This document shows, piece by piece, positions 8,386-17,913 of a stretch of 64,000 bases of DNA (position 1 is the stretch's first letter; each line of letters opens with the position of its first letter). Below the pieces are notes generated by a model. The model ran no database searches. It worked only from the letters and a program-made list of their open reading frames with translations, and was not told the origin of the DNA. The DNA is from a virus, in the IMG/VR virus record IMGVR_UViG_3300027710_000020, positions 1 through 64,000 of that record; one strand, given 5' to 3'. A program made the translations under genes and the position numbers.

Positions 8386-8613
8386 ATGTCAGATATAGAA
8401 AACACAGATCTTACCAAAAGAGAAGTAAGGCCCTGGGATTTTTTAAATCCAAAAACTGAATACGCCACAGAGGAAGAGGCTGACAGAAGATATGAGATAT
8501 GCAAGTTTTGTCCAGAACTTATATCCCTCACCAAGCAATGCAAAAAGTGTGGATGCTTAATGCACTTAAAAACAAAGCTTGAGAAGGCTACATGCCCCCT
8601 AGGTAAGTGGTAA
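8386..8613 (+). CDS. Small zinc-ribbon protein (CxxC ... CxxCxC ... C)
   Basis: This 75-residue protein carries the pattern CKFCPE, QCKKCGC, then CPLGKW at the C-terminus: six cysteines able to bind Zn2+. It resembles small DUF6171-like proteins that are common in phages and of unknown function. The N-terminal half is charged and has no domain that I recognise. It has its own extended -10 promoter and Shine-Dalgarno, so it may be expressed separately from the adhesins around it. A degenerate relative is fused to a coiled coil at 56444-56866. Confidence 0.75.
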   Translation: MSDIENTDLTKREVRPWDFLNPKTEYATEEEADRRYEICKFCPELISLTKQCKKCGCLMHLKTKLEKATCPLGKW

Positions 8614-8632
8614 AACTTAATAAGCTTTAGGG

Positions 8633-8638
8633 TATAAT
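8633..8638 (+). promoter_or_regulatory. -10 promoter upstream of the 625-residue fibre gene
   Basis: TATAAT followed by AAGGAAAGAGG lies between the zinc protein gene and the fibre gene starting at 8659. The -35 region is weak. Same motif family as the other intergenic -10 boxes. Confidence 0.45.
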
Positions 8639-8658
8639 AAGGAAAGAGGTGCAACCAT

Positions 8659-10536
8659 ATGGCAACAAATTTTCCAGCAGACCTAGACGTTCTAGTTAAC
8701 CCACAGCCGACTGACTCGGTTTTAGCTGTCCCACATGCTAAACAGCATGCAGACGCAAATGATGCTATTGAGGCCCTTGAGACAAAAGTTGGAAAAACCA
8801 ATGACACAAACCCTAACTCCCTAGACTTTAAAGTTCGAACCCTAGAAACCAACATTCTTGATACCGAAGAGGTAGAGGATCTAGTTGGAGACCTGCTAAC
8901 CACTGGAACGCATACAAATATAACTGTTGCTTACGACGATGTGGCCAGAAAAATAAACTTAACAGCTACATACGATAATGAAGAAGCAATTGCTGCAATT
9001 GCAACGGCAATTGTTGCTACAGGCGGAATAGACAAGGTCTACGATAGCGTAGCAAAAACAATAACCTTATCTGTAAATACAAATACAATAGCAAGCCAAG
9101 CATACGTAAATCAAGCAATTTCAAATTTAGTTGATACCTCTCCAGCACTGCTAAATACCCTAAATGAAATAGCGGCAGCAATAAATGACGATCCTAATTT
9201 TTCAACAACTATAACAACAGCTATAGCCACAGCTTTAGCCTCATCAAAGTCATATACTGATGCAGCAATTGCTGCCCTTGGAAATACAAGCGATACAAAA
9301 TATGTTCCTGTATCAGAAGTAGGCCAAGCAGATGGAATTGCACAACTTGATGGACTTGGAAAAGTTCCACTATCTCAATTAGATATAGACGAGAAAATTC
9401 AGGATGTAGCCGCAGGCCTTATAACCTCTGGAACTCATACAAATTTAACGGCAACATATGATGATGTCACAGGCAAGATTAACTTTGTAGCAGTAGCTCA
9501 ATTAACCCAAGAACAAGTTCAAGATGCAATCGGACCATTGTTTACTCATGGAACAAATCCTAATATTTCTGTAACCTACGATGATGAATCTAACAAGATG
9601 ATTCTAGAAGCCTATATTCCCCCTTCTACTGCAAAGATGTCCTCTAATGCACCCACTTCTCCAATAGATGGTCAATTCTGGTTTGATACGGATGAAGCAA
9701 GAAGCGGAACAATAGGTGCTCTAAAGGTATGGAATGCTTTAAACTCGGCTTGGGAAAATGTAACAACAAACCTATCTCAATCTACAACAAATACATGGAC
9801 ATCTAAAAATACTTTTAATAATGGAATTATTATTGGACTTGATGCCGCTCCACTAACTCCAGTACACGGACAAATCTATTACAATAAGCCACTAGACAAA
9901 CTAAAGGTCTGGGACGGACTACTTTGGCAAGATATTCAAGGCTCAGGCGGAGGCGGTGGACTAACACTAATTCCAACAGATACATCTTTGCCACCAAGCA
10001 CATTTTTTGTTGGTTTAATTTCACCCCCAGCAGGTGCAACATCAACAGGAGATCTTTGGATAGATGTTGACGATGACGCAGGCTCTACTGAATTTGTATT
10101 TGCTGGACCTAATCCTCCAGCTGAAGGAACATATGGGATGGACACGCTGTGGATTGATACAGATGAGCCAGAACTTCCTTTAATTTATTCAGATGAAGAG
10201 CCACCTACGTATACTGCAATTGAAGGAGATTTCTGGGTAGATCTTGACGATACAAGTGGTCAATCAATTTTATCTTCAACAACTCCACCTAATCCAGCAC
10301 AAACAGAATTTTGGCTAGACTTAACAACAGAAGAAGGAGAAATAACTTACTCTGATTTATTTAAAAATAATGCTGCACAAATAACAAATTTTGCTAGCCT
10401 GCCAGCAGCATCTTTGCACGGCGGAATGATAGCATACATATCTTCAGAGGCTTCTTTATATGTAGCAGCGGCAGGACAATGGATAAAGATATTCCCAACC
10501 TTTGATGCGGAAACGCTGATTTGGGCTGGGGTTTAA
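8659..10536 (+). CDS. Large tail fibre protein
   Basis: The N-terminus (QHADANDAIEALETKVG) is a short coiled coil typical of T4-like and siphovirus fibres that attach to the baseplate. The body alternates TYDDV...KI beta repeats with a NTLNEIAAAINDD helix shared with the Mtd-N adhesin. Several GQFWFDTDE / GQIYYNKPLDKLKVWDG / GDLWIDVDDD units follow between residues 320 and 560. Such units are small beta-hairpins repeated along fibre shafts. 625 residues in all. The receptor-binding part is probably near the C-terminus, but no sugar-binding signature can be named. Confidence 0.75.
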   Translation: MATNFPADLDVLVNPQPTDSVLAVPHAKQHADANDAIEALETKVGKTNDTNPNSLDFKVRTLETNILDTEEVEDLVGDLLTTGTHTNITVAYDDVARKINLTATYDNEEAIAAIATAIVATGGIDKVYDSVAKTITLSVNTNTIASQAYVNQAISNLVDTSPALLNTLNEIAAAINDDPNFSTTITTAIATALASSKSYTDAAIAALGNTSDTKYVPVSEVGQADGIAQLDGLGKVPLSQLDIDEKIQDVAAGLITSGTHTNLTATYDDVTGKINFVAVAQLTQEQVQDAIGPLFTHGTNPNISVTYDDESNKMILEAYIPPSTAKMSSNAPTSPIDGQFWFDTDEARSGTIGALKVWNALNSAWENVTTNLSQSTTNTWTSKNTFNNGIIIGLDAAPLTPVHGQIYYNKPLDKLKVWDGLLWQDIQGSGGGGGLTLIPTDTSLPPSTFFVGLISPPAGATSTGDLWIDVDDDAGSTEFVFAGPNPPAEGTYGMDTLWIDTDEPELPLIYSDEEPPTYTAIEGDFWVDLDDTSGQSILSSTTPPNPAQTEFWLDLTTEEGEITYSDLFKNNAAQITNFASLPAASLHGGMIAYISSEASLYVAAAGQWIKIFPTFDAETLIWAGV

Positions 10537-10550
10537 TAAAAGATATGTTG

Positions 10551-10556
10551 TATAAT
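10551..10556 (+). promoter_or_regulatory. -10 promoter upstream of the collagen-like fibre gene
   Basis: TATAAT lies 19 nt before the ATG at 10576, with GGAGAGG as ribosome site between them. No clear -35 box. Confidence 0.45.
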
Positions 10557-10575
10557 AGTGGAGAGGTAATCAAAT

Positions 10576-11193
10576 ATGTCATTAAAACGCTATAACGGAA
10601 CTGAGTGGGTAGTCGTTGCAGGATCACGACCTGGCCCAACGGGAGCTACTGGCCCTCAAGGCCCAGCAGGAACTGCAGCAGCTATATCTGTAGGTACAGT
10701 AACATCGGTTGCTTCAGGCCTAAATGCAACAGTTACAAATTCAGGCACAGCAACAAATGCTGTTTTAAACTTTTCAATTCCACGGGGCGCATCAGTTACG
10801 GGCCCAGCAGGTGTTCCAGGTACAAGAGGAACAAAGACATATACAGCTCAATCAGTTCCACAAAATGCAGGGCTAACAAATTTAATTGAAGGCGACAACT
10901 TTATAAATTTAAATACTGGAGAGTATTATGTTTATAGCGCATCAACAACAACTTGGGTTTTACAAGGTAACGTAAGAGGTCCACAAGGTATTCAGGGTCC
11001 AGCAGGAGTCCAGGGACCCGTTGGTCCGACAGGTCCAATTGGAGATGTAGTTGTGGCAGATATTGAAAGAAGAGTTTCAGCCTATGAATTAGATTCATTA
11101 CTTAATCTAGGTATTTATTATCCAAAATATGCACTAACATCATCTTTGGCACAGATAAATGGTACAATTATGGCAACAAGTTTTATTTTCTAA
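10576..11193 (+). CDS. Collagen-like tail fibre protein
   Basis: A short N-terminus (LKRYNGTEWVVVAG) leads into collagen-type GXY repeats (GPTGATGPQGPAG). A beta segment follows, then a second GXY block (GPQGIQGPAGVQGPVG...) and a C-terminal tail of about 50 residues. Collagen-like blocks form trimeric triple helices in phage fibres. The protein is 205 residues, so it may be a connector or a side fibre. It sits directly before the largest adhesin of the region and is likely co-transcribed with it. Confidence 0.75.
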   Translation: MSLKRYNGTEWVVVAGSRPGPTGATGPQGPAGTAAAISVGTVTSVASGLNATVTNSGTATNAVLNFSIPRGASVTGPAGVPGTRGTKTYTAQSVPQNAGLTNLIEGDNFINLNTGEYYVYSASTTTWVLQGNVRGPQGIQGPAGVQGPVGPTGPIGDVVVADIERRVSAYELDSLLNLGIYYPKYALTSSLAQINGTIMATSFIF

Positions 11194-11208
11194 GGGAGAC
11201 TAACCAAT

Positions 11209-14200
11209 ATGGCAAGAAGAGCAATTAACGATCAAGGGATTATATTTTCCCCCGCAACATCCACGATTACAATTCCAAGATTTGTACTAAGACAAAATCT
11301 TCTTTTGATCACAAACGTCACCCAAAATAAAATTATTTATAATTTTTCAGACCCAGCGGTAGGTCTAGCAAGCTACTCTTTAACTGATAGTCTAAATGAT
11401 GTTCACACAACTTTAGTTCTTGAGTATAATACAGCATCAATGCAGTCAACAGATAAGCTTCAAATTATGGTTGACGAGCCATCTGAGACATTTACGCCTT
11501 CACCAGACCAGTTGGATGCAGTAGGAAAGCTAAAAATATCTGATCCAGAGTCTTTGATTGATACTGACTTTGAGTACGGTGTGCAGGGTTCTAAATGGGA
11601 ATCTCTTTCTCTTCAAAATAACTACCCAACATTCTTTTCAAGAAATACAGGCGGAAACTCCCTAGATGTAATTTCTATTATTTCATCAGGCGGATCACCA
11701 AGATCTAGAATTGTTGTAACAACCGCAACCCCACACGGATTAAACAACGGAGACGTAGTAAGCGTTAACGAATCACTAAGCCCTCTTACAGATGGTACTT
11801 TTCTTATTACCATTGTTGACTCAACAGCATTTTCATTTATTGCCAAGGGCAATGTTCCAAACTTGACTAGTGTTCTAGATGGAACCCTAACAACACTTTA
11901 CGGTGGAGGAATCTTTGATAATGCACACATTCCAGGCGGAAATACTGGAGCCTTAAATTCTTGGGCAGCAACATCAGACGGTGCAAGTCTTTCAAGAATC
12001 GATGTTGTTACTACAAACCCACATGGACTTTATCCAGGAACGCCAATTTTGATTTCAGCTCCATCAGGAAGCGCAATTAATGGAAGCTTCTTGATTGACA
12101 GAGTTACAACCCCAAATTCATTTTCATTCATGACACAGTCATTAATTCCAGTAGGTGCAATAAACACCACAGGAATTGGTCTATTCTGTAAGCCAGAGGG
12201 CTACGTAGAACATAGACCGTTTGATGGTGGAGTTATTCTCACGACTGGAAATAACGTATGCGGAACACAAACACTTAGACAGACACGTAGATATTTTAGA
12301 TATCAGTCAGGTAAGTCAATTACGTTTTCAACAGGAACAAAGTTTACCCCTTCATTTGATATATCTTATATTGCAGCATCAAGCACAGCAATTGGATCAA
12401 ATGCAATCACAATTCGTGTTTTGCAAGATCACAACCTACAGGCTGGCGCAACAATTAAAATTGAGGGAATTGAAACAGTGGGAGCATATAACCCATTCAA
12501 TGGCCTATTCACCATTAGCTCAGTAACAGATTCAAATACAATTATTGTACAAAAGACATTTACTTCTGCAATTAGCGCAATCGATCAATTGCCAGGTGGA
12601 GTTAATGCATTCGTAACAGCATATCAGTGGAAAGGCTCAGCAACAAGAGCGGGACTATATGATGATCAAAATGGATTCTATTTTGAGTATGATGGACGGA
12701 CATTGTATGCAGTAAGAAGATTCTCAAACAAAGAACTATTTGGAAAGATCTCAGTAACACAATTTTCAAATGTAGTCACAGGAGTGGATACTAGATTTAG
12801 AAAGCAACTACTTGTTGGAGACCTAATTGTAGTTAGAGGACAGTCTTATAGAGTTATTCAGATTAACAATGATACTTCTTTAAACATTGCCCCAGCATAC
12901 AGAGGACCAAGTGTTAGTGGTTCTCCTTATCTTAAGACACAGATTCAAAAGATTCCACAACACGATTGGAACATTGATACTGTAGACGGACACGGACCAA
13001 CAGGGTACGACCTTGATATATCAAAGATGCAAATGACATTTATTGACTACTCTTGGTATGGAGCAGGTTCAATTAGATTTGGATTAAGAGGCACCGACGG
13101 TAACATTATCTGGTGTCACAAGATGGTAATGAATAATATTAATACCGCTTCATATATGAGATCAGGAAACCTTCCTGCAAGATATGAAACAATTAATGAG
13201 CCTCTAAACTCTGCAAAATTAATTGCAGGAGGATCAGGGCTAAGCGGATCCACACTATTCCCTCAAGACACAGTAATCTATGTCAATGACGTAAGCTTCT
13301 GGCCATCAACAGGATACCTAAGAATTGCAGATGGAGCTAATTTTGAGATTTGCGAATATACATCAATTGGTGCATATAATCCATCAATTCAAGCACATGC
13401 AGTTAATATTGTAAGAAGAGTCGCACAACCTCTAGTTTACGGAGGAGTTCCAATGAATCTATTTGGAACATCTATCCAATCAAACTTTGTTCCAGACTCA
13501 ACAATTCCTGGCGGATCTGGTACAGCACAAGTTTCAGTACAAACAATTTCTCAAAACTGTGCACCAGTTATGTCACACTGGGGATCATCTGTAATTATGG
13601 ATGGTAAATTTAATGATGATAAGTCGTTTATCTTTACTGCTGGTATGCAGAGATACTTGCAGGTTGGTGGATCTGGAACAATTTCAGCTACGCTAACAAA
13701 CCGACAGGCGCAATCAGGTGTGGCAACAATGACTACATCAGGTACTCACACACTAGCATCAGGTACAAACGTAACCATATCAGGTGTAAATGATATTGTT
13801 ACACCAACATTTAGACAAATCAGCAATAACATCGCAACACTGACAACTGGTACAGCACATCTATACTCAGTTGGACAGCAGGTTACTATTACTGGTATGG
13901 ATAGCATTTTTAACGGAACATATACAATCTCACTTGTTCCAAGCCCTACAACATTCTCTTTCAGCAAGGTTAATGCAAATATTGGCTTCCAGTCAATTTC
14001 TGGATCACCAAGAGTTACAGGATCAAGCCGATACAACGGTACATTCTTAATTACTTCGGTTGCACCAACATCATTTACTTTTGCTTTAGCGGGTGCAGAT
14101 GAAGCAATTTCTGCAATTAACCCTAACGGTACCGCAGTACAGACATTCGGAAGCACACCAACCCCTCGTCCACTCGTTTCGATTAGAGTGGCACCTTCTG

Positions 14201-14706
14201 CAGACAATGGTCTAGGAAGAAACTTTGGAATGCGTGAACTAGCAAACCGTATGCAGATGAAGCTTGACTCAGTTGGAGTTCTTTCACAGGGACAATTCTT
14301 GATTGAAGGAATTCTAAATCCAGCAACTATGAACGGTATTGCAATCCCTGCAGAATGGGAAGCAGTAAGAGTTGGTTCTGGTTCTCTTGCACAGGTAATT
14401 TATCACGACGGTACAGGAGTTAGAGGTACTGGAGCACCAGTTACATCCCCTACAAATACCGTTACTGGTGGAGATCGTATCTTTGCTTTCTACACAGAAA
14501 ACGCAGGTGGTACTAACTTCTCCGTTACTACATTTGATGCTAAGAAAGTTAGAGACCTTTCAAACTCAATTCTAAACGGAAATGGGTCTCAGACAAACCC
14601 ATCATTCCCTAATGGACCAGATATCTTAACAGTTACAGCAACAAATCTTGGTTCAGGGGCTGCAAACATTCTTGCTAGAATTTCCTGGACTGAAGCTCAG
14701 GCTTAG
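11209..14706 (+). CDS. Giant virion adhesin with HGL-type beta repeats
   Basis: 1165 residues, starting MARRAINDQGIIFSP. At least five repeats of about 45 residues share the plan TPHGL-x2-G-x-VVxV...GTFLI...FSF. The first two are near residues 165-220 and 265-315, and further copies lie near 395-445 and 820-930. The segment between has GYDLDISKMQ and long Asn/Ser-rich beta stretches. The organisation is that of a large trimeric structural protein such as a baseplate-anchored adhesin. GGGAG precedes the ATG. No hydrolase motif is visible, and no database family can be named with confidence. Confidence 0.7.
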   Translation: MARRAINDQGIIFSPATSTITIPRFVLRQNLLLITNVTQNKIIYNFSDPAVGLASYSLTDSLNDVHTTLVLEYNTASMQSTDKLQIMVDEPSETFTPSPDQLDAVGKLKISDPESLIDTDFEYGVQGSKWESLSLQNNYPTFFSRNTGGNSLDVISIISSGGSPRSRIVVTTATPHGLNNGDVVSVNESLSPLTDGTFLITIVDSTAFSFIAKGNVPNLTSVLDGTLTTLYGGGIFDNAHIPGGNTGALNSWAATSDGASLSRIDVVTTNPHGLYPGTPILISAPSGSAINGSFLIDRVTTPNSFSFMTQSLIPVGAINTTGIGLFCKPEGYVEHRPFDGGVILTTGNNVCGTQTLRQTRRYFRYQSGKSITFSTGTKFTPSFDISYIAASSTAIGSNAITIRVLQDHNLQAGATIKIEGIETVGAYNPFNGLFTISSVTDSNTIIVQKTFTSAISAIDQLPGGVNAFVTAYQWKGSATRAGLYDDQNGFYFEYDGRTLYAVRRFSNKELFGKISVTQFSNVVTGVDTRFRKQLLVGDLIVVRGQSYRVIQINNDTSLNIAPAYRGPSVSGSPYLKTQIQKIPQHDWNIDTVDGHGPTGYDLDISKMQMTFIDYSWYGAGSIRFGLRGTDGNIIWCHKMVMNNINTASYMRSGNLPARYETINEPLNSAKLIAGGSGLSGSTLFPQDTVIYVNDVSFWPSTGYLRIADGANFEICEYTSIGAYNPSIQAHAVNIVRRVAQPLVYGGVPMNLFGTSIQSNFVPDSTIPGGSGTAQVSVQTISQNCAPVMSHWGSSVIMDGKFNDDKSFIFTAGMQRYLQVGGSGTISATLTNRQAQSGVATMTTSGTHTLASGTNVTISGVNDIVTPTFRQISNNIATLTTGTAHLYSVGQQVTITGMDSIFNGTYTISLVPSPTTFSFSKVNANIGFQSISGSPRVTGSSRYNGTFLITSVAPTSFTFALAGADEAISAINPNGTAVQTFGSTPTPRPLVSIRVAPSADNGLGRNFGMRELANRMQMKLDSVGVLSQGQFLIEGILNPATMNGIAIPAEWEAVRVGSGSLAQVIYHDGTGVRGTGAPVTSPTNTVTGGDRIFAFYTENAGGTNFSVTTFDAKKVRDLSNSILNGNGSQTNPSFPNGPDILTVTATNLGSGAANILARISWTEAQA

Positions 14707-14714
14707 GAGAAAAA

Positions 14715-15380
14715 ATGCCAGATTATACAACACTGCAAACTCAGGTTGAACTATTTAAAACAAAGGTAAGCGCTCTTGCATCTACAACCTTAGATGCAAA
14801 CGACCTAGTTTTGCTGGCCTCAGCACTTGATACATTAGCAAAATCTATGGGCGTTAACGATATTCTTACAGTTACAACTGAAAGAATTGCTGCTATTAAT
14901 GCGGCAAGAGACGCAGCTATTACATCAATTAACAGCTCAGTTAACGGACAAAGAATTACTGATGTTGAAGCTGATGTTGCTGATCACGAAACAAGAATCT
15001 ATGCAACTGAAAACTATGTAAGTACAGCAGGCGGACAGATTTCCGCACTTGCTTCAACAGTTACAGGATTAAATTCACTAGTTGCAGGAAAGATTCCAAA
15101 TACTTGGACAAATATAACTGCTTCATATACAGCAGTTAGAGGAGATAGACTTCTTATAACACCAGCAGCAGGTCTTGTAATAACATTGCCAGCCGCACCT
15201 TCAATTGGAGACACAGTAATCATTGTTGACTCAGCTGGAACTTCACAAACAACTAACTTTACAGTTGCAAGAAACGGAAGCTTGATAGCTGGAATAGCGG
15301 AAGATCTAGTTTTTAACGTAAAGAGCAAAGCTGTAGAATTAGTATTTTCAAATACATCTCAAGGATGGAGAGTAATCTAA
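14715..15380 (+). CDS. Fibre protein with MPDY anchor module (cassette A)
   Basis: The N-terminal 60 residues (MPDYTTLQTQVELFKTKV) match the start of the protein at 21369-21701 almost residue for residue, so both carry the same anchor. Alpha-helical coiled coil follows to about residue 120. The last 100 residues (NITASYTAVRGDRLLI...) are a beta domain often found near the tips of fibres. The stop overlaps the next start (TAATG). It opens cassette A: anchor, beta protein, chaperone, adhesin. Confidence 0.7.
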   Translation: MPDYTTLQTQVELFKTKVSALASTTLDANDLVLLASALDTLAKSMGVNDILTVTTERIAAINAARDAAITSINSSVNGQRITDVEADVADHETRIYATENYVSTAGGQISALASTVTGLNSLVAGKIPNTWTNITASYTAVRGDRLLITPAAGLVITLPAAPSIGDTVIIVDSAGTSQTTNFTVARNGSLIAGIAEDLVFNVKSKAVELVFSNTSQGWRVI

Positions 15381-15745
15381 TGGCACTATTAAGCGATGTT
15401 ATCGGAGATCAAGTTGGATCCCTTAATACATATAAGACTGGAAGACTAGACCTAGGGTCTCGTTCAGGTGCAGTAAACTTAGACTTATCTCTATCAAATG
15501 ATTTTACTTGCACAGTAACAGCAGCAACAACATTTACTATTATTAATACCCCAACAACGGGAGTTGTTTCTTTTTCTCTACAATTAACTGGCGGAGGAGC
15601 ATACACAATAACATTTGCAAATGCAAAATATCCAGGAGCTACAGCTCCAGCCCTCACTTCTGGAGGAATCGATGTTATAACATTTATTACATACGATAAT
15701 GGAACAAACTGGCGAGGATCAATATCAATGAAGGACTCACGATAA
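15380..15745 (+). CDS. Small beta-structured fibre protein (cassette A)
   Basis: 121 residues from ATG 15380, which shares its first base with the previous stop; an in-frame ATG at 15365 lies inside the upstream gene and is less likely. Strands such as TVTAATTFTIIN and GGGAYTITFANAKYPG followed by DVITFITYDNGTNW form the fold also seen in the protein at 25494-25940. The pair are paralogues. Probably a tip domain encoded as its own gene. The stop is followed directly by the chaperone-like gene. Confidence 0.65.
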   Translation: MALLSDVIGDQVGSLNTYKTGRLDLGSRSGAVNLDLSLSNDFTCTVTAATTFTIINTPTTGVVSFSLQLTGGGAYTITFANAKYPGATAPALTSGGIDVITFITYDNGTNWRGSISMKDSR

Positions 15746-16245
15746 TGTACGCACAAGTTATAGATAAGCATATTACTCAAATTGTAAATGAGCAACAGCT
15801 AAGAGAGATGTATCCTTCAACACATTTCCCTTCACCAATTTTAGAATCACACCTTGAAGGCTTTGATAATTGGTATATATGTGAAGATGAAGCAGAAACC
15901 CCATCATTCGATCCAACTAAAAAGAAAGTTTCTTTTGAAAGAGTCCTTGCTGGTAAAAAAGTTAAAGGCTCATATGTGCTTATTGATTTATCGAATGAAG
16001 AAAAAGCAGAAGTAATAGCAAATCAGTGGAATCTAGTAAAATATCATAGAGATAACACTATTACCGCAACAGACTACCTAGTTATGCCAGATGTATTTTC
16101 TTCTTTTTCAGATTCAGATCAAGAAAAGATTATTGCATATAGAAAATCTTTAAGAGATATTACAGAACAAACAAACCCATTTAATATCACATGGCCCACA
16201 TTAGGAATTGCTTCAGTCAAACTAAAATATACTGTGGAGGTTTAA
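15745..16245 (+). CDS. Tail (fibre) assembly chaperone, Phage_tail_APC-like (cassette A)
   Basis: The last 60 residues contain TDYLVMPDVFSSF, then YRKSLRDITEQTNPFNITWP. This is the signature of the small assembly chaperones that fold or trimerise phage fibres (typically RDWTQLPDVP, YRQALRDIT, WP). The N-terminal 100 residues are variable, as usual for this group. It sits between two fibre genes, the normal place for such a chaperone. A diverged paralogue is at 25951-26406 in the second cassette. Confidence 0.7.
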   Translation: MYAQVIDKHITQIVNEQQLREMYPSTHFPSPILESHLEGFDNWYICEDEAETPSFDPTKKKVSFERVLAGKKVKGSYVLIDLSNEEKAEVIANQWNLVKYHRDNTITATDYLVMPDVFSSFSDSDQEKIIAYRKSLRDITEQTNPFNITWPTLGIASVKLKYTVEV

Positions 16246-17166
16246 ATGCCATTTCCGCAAAATAGATATATGTCTGGTTCAGGTGGGCCCGTAGCATTTC
16301 TTTTGAGACAGGTTATTACAAAGGGTTACGTGCTTGCTGGATACAGAAACAGTTCGCCATGGACAAGCGTTAACGAAGTAACACACTCAACTGATACAAC
16401 AATTGATTTAGGTAGTCCGCTAAATAACTCTAGTGGATATCCTGGTGGAATGTGTGATGATACATTTGCCTATCTTCTTAAAGCCAATAATACAGTTGGA
16501 GGATCAAGCTCGCAAACCAATCGTTACAATATGAGAACAAACACATCAATTATTGGTCCTTCCGCCCCATATGCAGTAGGAAATGCAGGAACAATTATGC
16601 ATCAAGAGCAACTGTACGCATATGGTGCACCAGGCGAAGTAGGTGTAGCAGCAATTATGAAGTTTAATTTCACAACACAGTCTTGGATGAGTTCACTTGG
16701 CAAAAGCTTTGGATCCAACTCTCAAACAATGTCATCTTTTTATCATGAAACAAAAGGTTTTCACTATGGAGATGATAATGGTGTTAAATTAACTTTTGCA
16801 ACAGAAACTCAAGCTCAATCACCTTGCAATGGCGTTCACGGACAACAAAAAGGAATTTCTTCAAAGTTAACTACTCTATACGCAGGTAATGAGGGTAACT
16901 ATGCAGGTGGAAACAACTTAAGAAGATTTAGTGTTGCTACTGAAACAAATATAGGAACTGTTGGAAAGCCAATTACAAATTGTGGTGAAGAAAATTTTGA
17001 TATGGGACAAGCATGGCAATACATGCTTGGAAACTATAACGGAGAGCAAAATAACAGATCTTGGAGATTTAACTACGCTACAGATTCTGGCTTTGAAGGC
17101 GGAGGATCAATGCAGTCTAAGGGAGTTCCAGGAAGAAGTTCTGGCTACTCAGCACAACGTTCTTAA
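16246..17166 (+). CDS. Adhesin with kelch-like repeats (cassette A)
   Basis: 306 residues, starting immediately after the chaperone stop. The middle has repeated turns of the kind DDTFAYLLKANN, EQLYAYGAPGE, TKGFHYGDDNG, and TTLYAGNEGNYAGG, spaced by about 45 residues. These suggest a small beta-propeller, a fold used for carbohydrate or protein binding. No signal peptide. Likely the receptor-binding subunit assembled by the upstream chaperone. The family cannot be named more exactly. Confidence 0.6.
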   Translation: MPFPQNRYMSGSGGPVAFLLRQVITKGYVLAGYRNSSPWTSVNEVTHSTDTTIDLGSPLNNSSGYPGGMCDDTFAYLLKANNTVGGSSSQTNRYNMRTNTSIIGPSAPYAVGNAGTIMHQEQLYAYGAPGEVGVAAIMKFNFTTQSWMSSLGKSFGSNSQTMSSFYHETKGFHYGDDNGVKLTFATETQAQSPCNGVHGQQKGISSKLTTLYAGNEGNYAGGNNLRRFSVATETNIGTVGKPITNCGEENFDMGQAWQYMLGNYNGEQNNRSWRFNYATDSGFEGGGSMQSKGVPGRSSGYSAQRS

Positions 17167-17181
17167 TAGATAGGTAATAAA

Positions 17182-17913
17182 ATGAGATATATAAACGATA
17201 TAACGTCGGATGTTTCTGGCTATACAAAATCACAAAAAGATATTCTTCTTTATGCTACAAATAGACATTGGGGGGTGCCAGTATTTAAAATAGATAATTT
17301 TGTTGGTGGAGCGCAATTTACTCCATTTGGAAAACTTAGACAGCTTTTGCTTGAGCTAGGAGCAAGAGAGAATATGATTGTAGAGCAAGAGCTTAAAATA
17401 GAAAGAACTAGACTAGAAATTGATTTAGAAAAAGAAAAAATTAGTGCTTCTACTTCTCCTGCAGAAATTAAAATTCATGAGCTTAATATTAAAGAAAAAG
17501 AAAGAGTTCTGTTAAATCAAAAAAATAGTGTCAGCTTAGTATACGAAGAACGAGATAAGTATATGATGCTAATAGATAAATTTAACTCTTCTGATGAGGG
17601 TAGACTTTCTGACGGTAGACTGATTATGGATATAATTGGAGATCATGATGAAGAAGAAAGGCTTGAGGCAGAGCTTTGGGGAATTAGACTAGGAGCGCAA
17701 GCAGCTTACGACTTAATGTTTTATGGAAGAGTTAATGGCGGAAACATGGAGGCCATTGATCAATTGCCAAAAGAAGTTAGAGAAATAGCTCTTGAAACTG
17801 CAGTTGTTAAAGCTATAGAAACAAATAAACACCTAGATTTATTGCAAATAGAGACAAGAAAAAGATTAGAGCTTGCCGATTCAGAAAGTGGACTCTGGGA
17901 AGAAATTCAATGA
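17182..17913 (+). CDS. Unrecognised coiled-coil protein
   Basis: 243 residues. Residues about 60-135 are a long charged helix (LEIDLEKEKI, LNIKEKERVL) with heptad spacing; a second helical segment lies near 195-240. The N-terminus (TKSQKDILLYATNRHWGVPVF) is more hydrophobic. There is no enzyme motif. The stop overlaps the next start (ATGA), so it is co-translated with the 185-residue protein that follows. A role as an assembly factor for the adhesins upstream is possible but unproven. Confidence 0.55.
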   Translation: MRYINDITSDVSGYTKSQKDILLYATNRHWGVPVFKIDNFVGGAQFTPFGKLRQLLLELGARENMIVEQELKIERTRLEIDLEKEKISASTSPAEIKIHELNIKEKERVLLNQKNSVSLVYEERDKYMMLIDKFNSSDEGRLSDGRLIMDIIGDHDEEERLEAELWGIRLGAQAAYDLMFYGRVNGGNMEAIDQLPKEVREIALETAVVKAIETNKHLDLLQIETRKRLELADSESGLWEEIQ

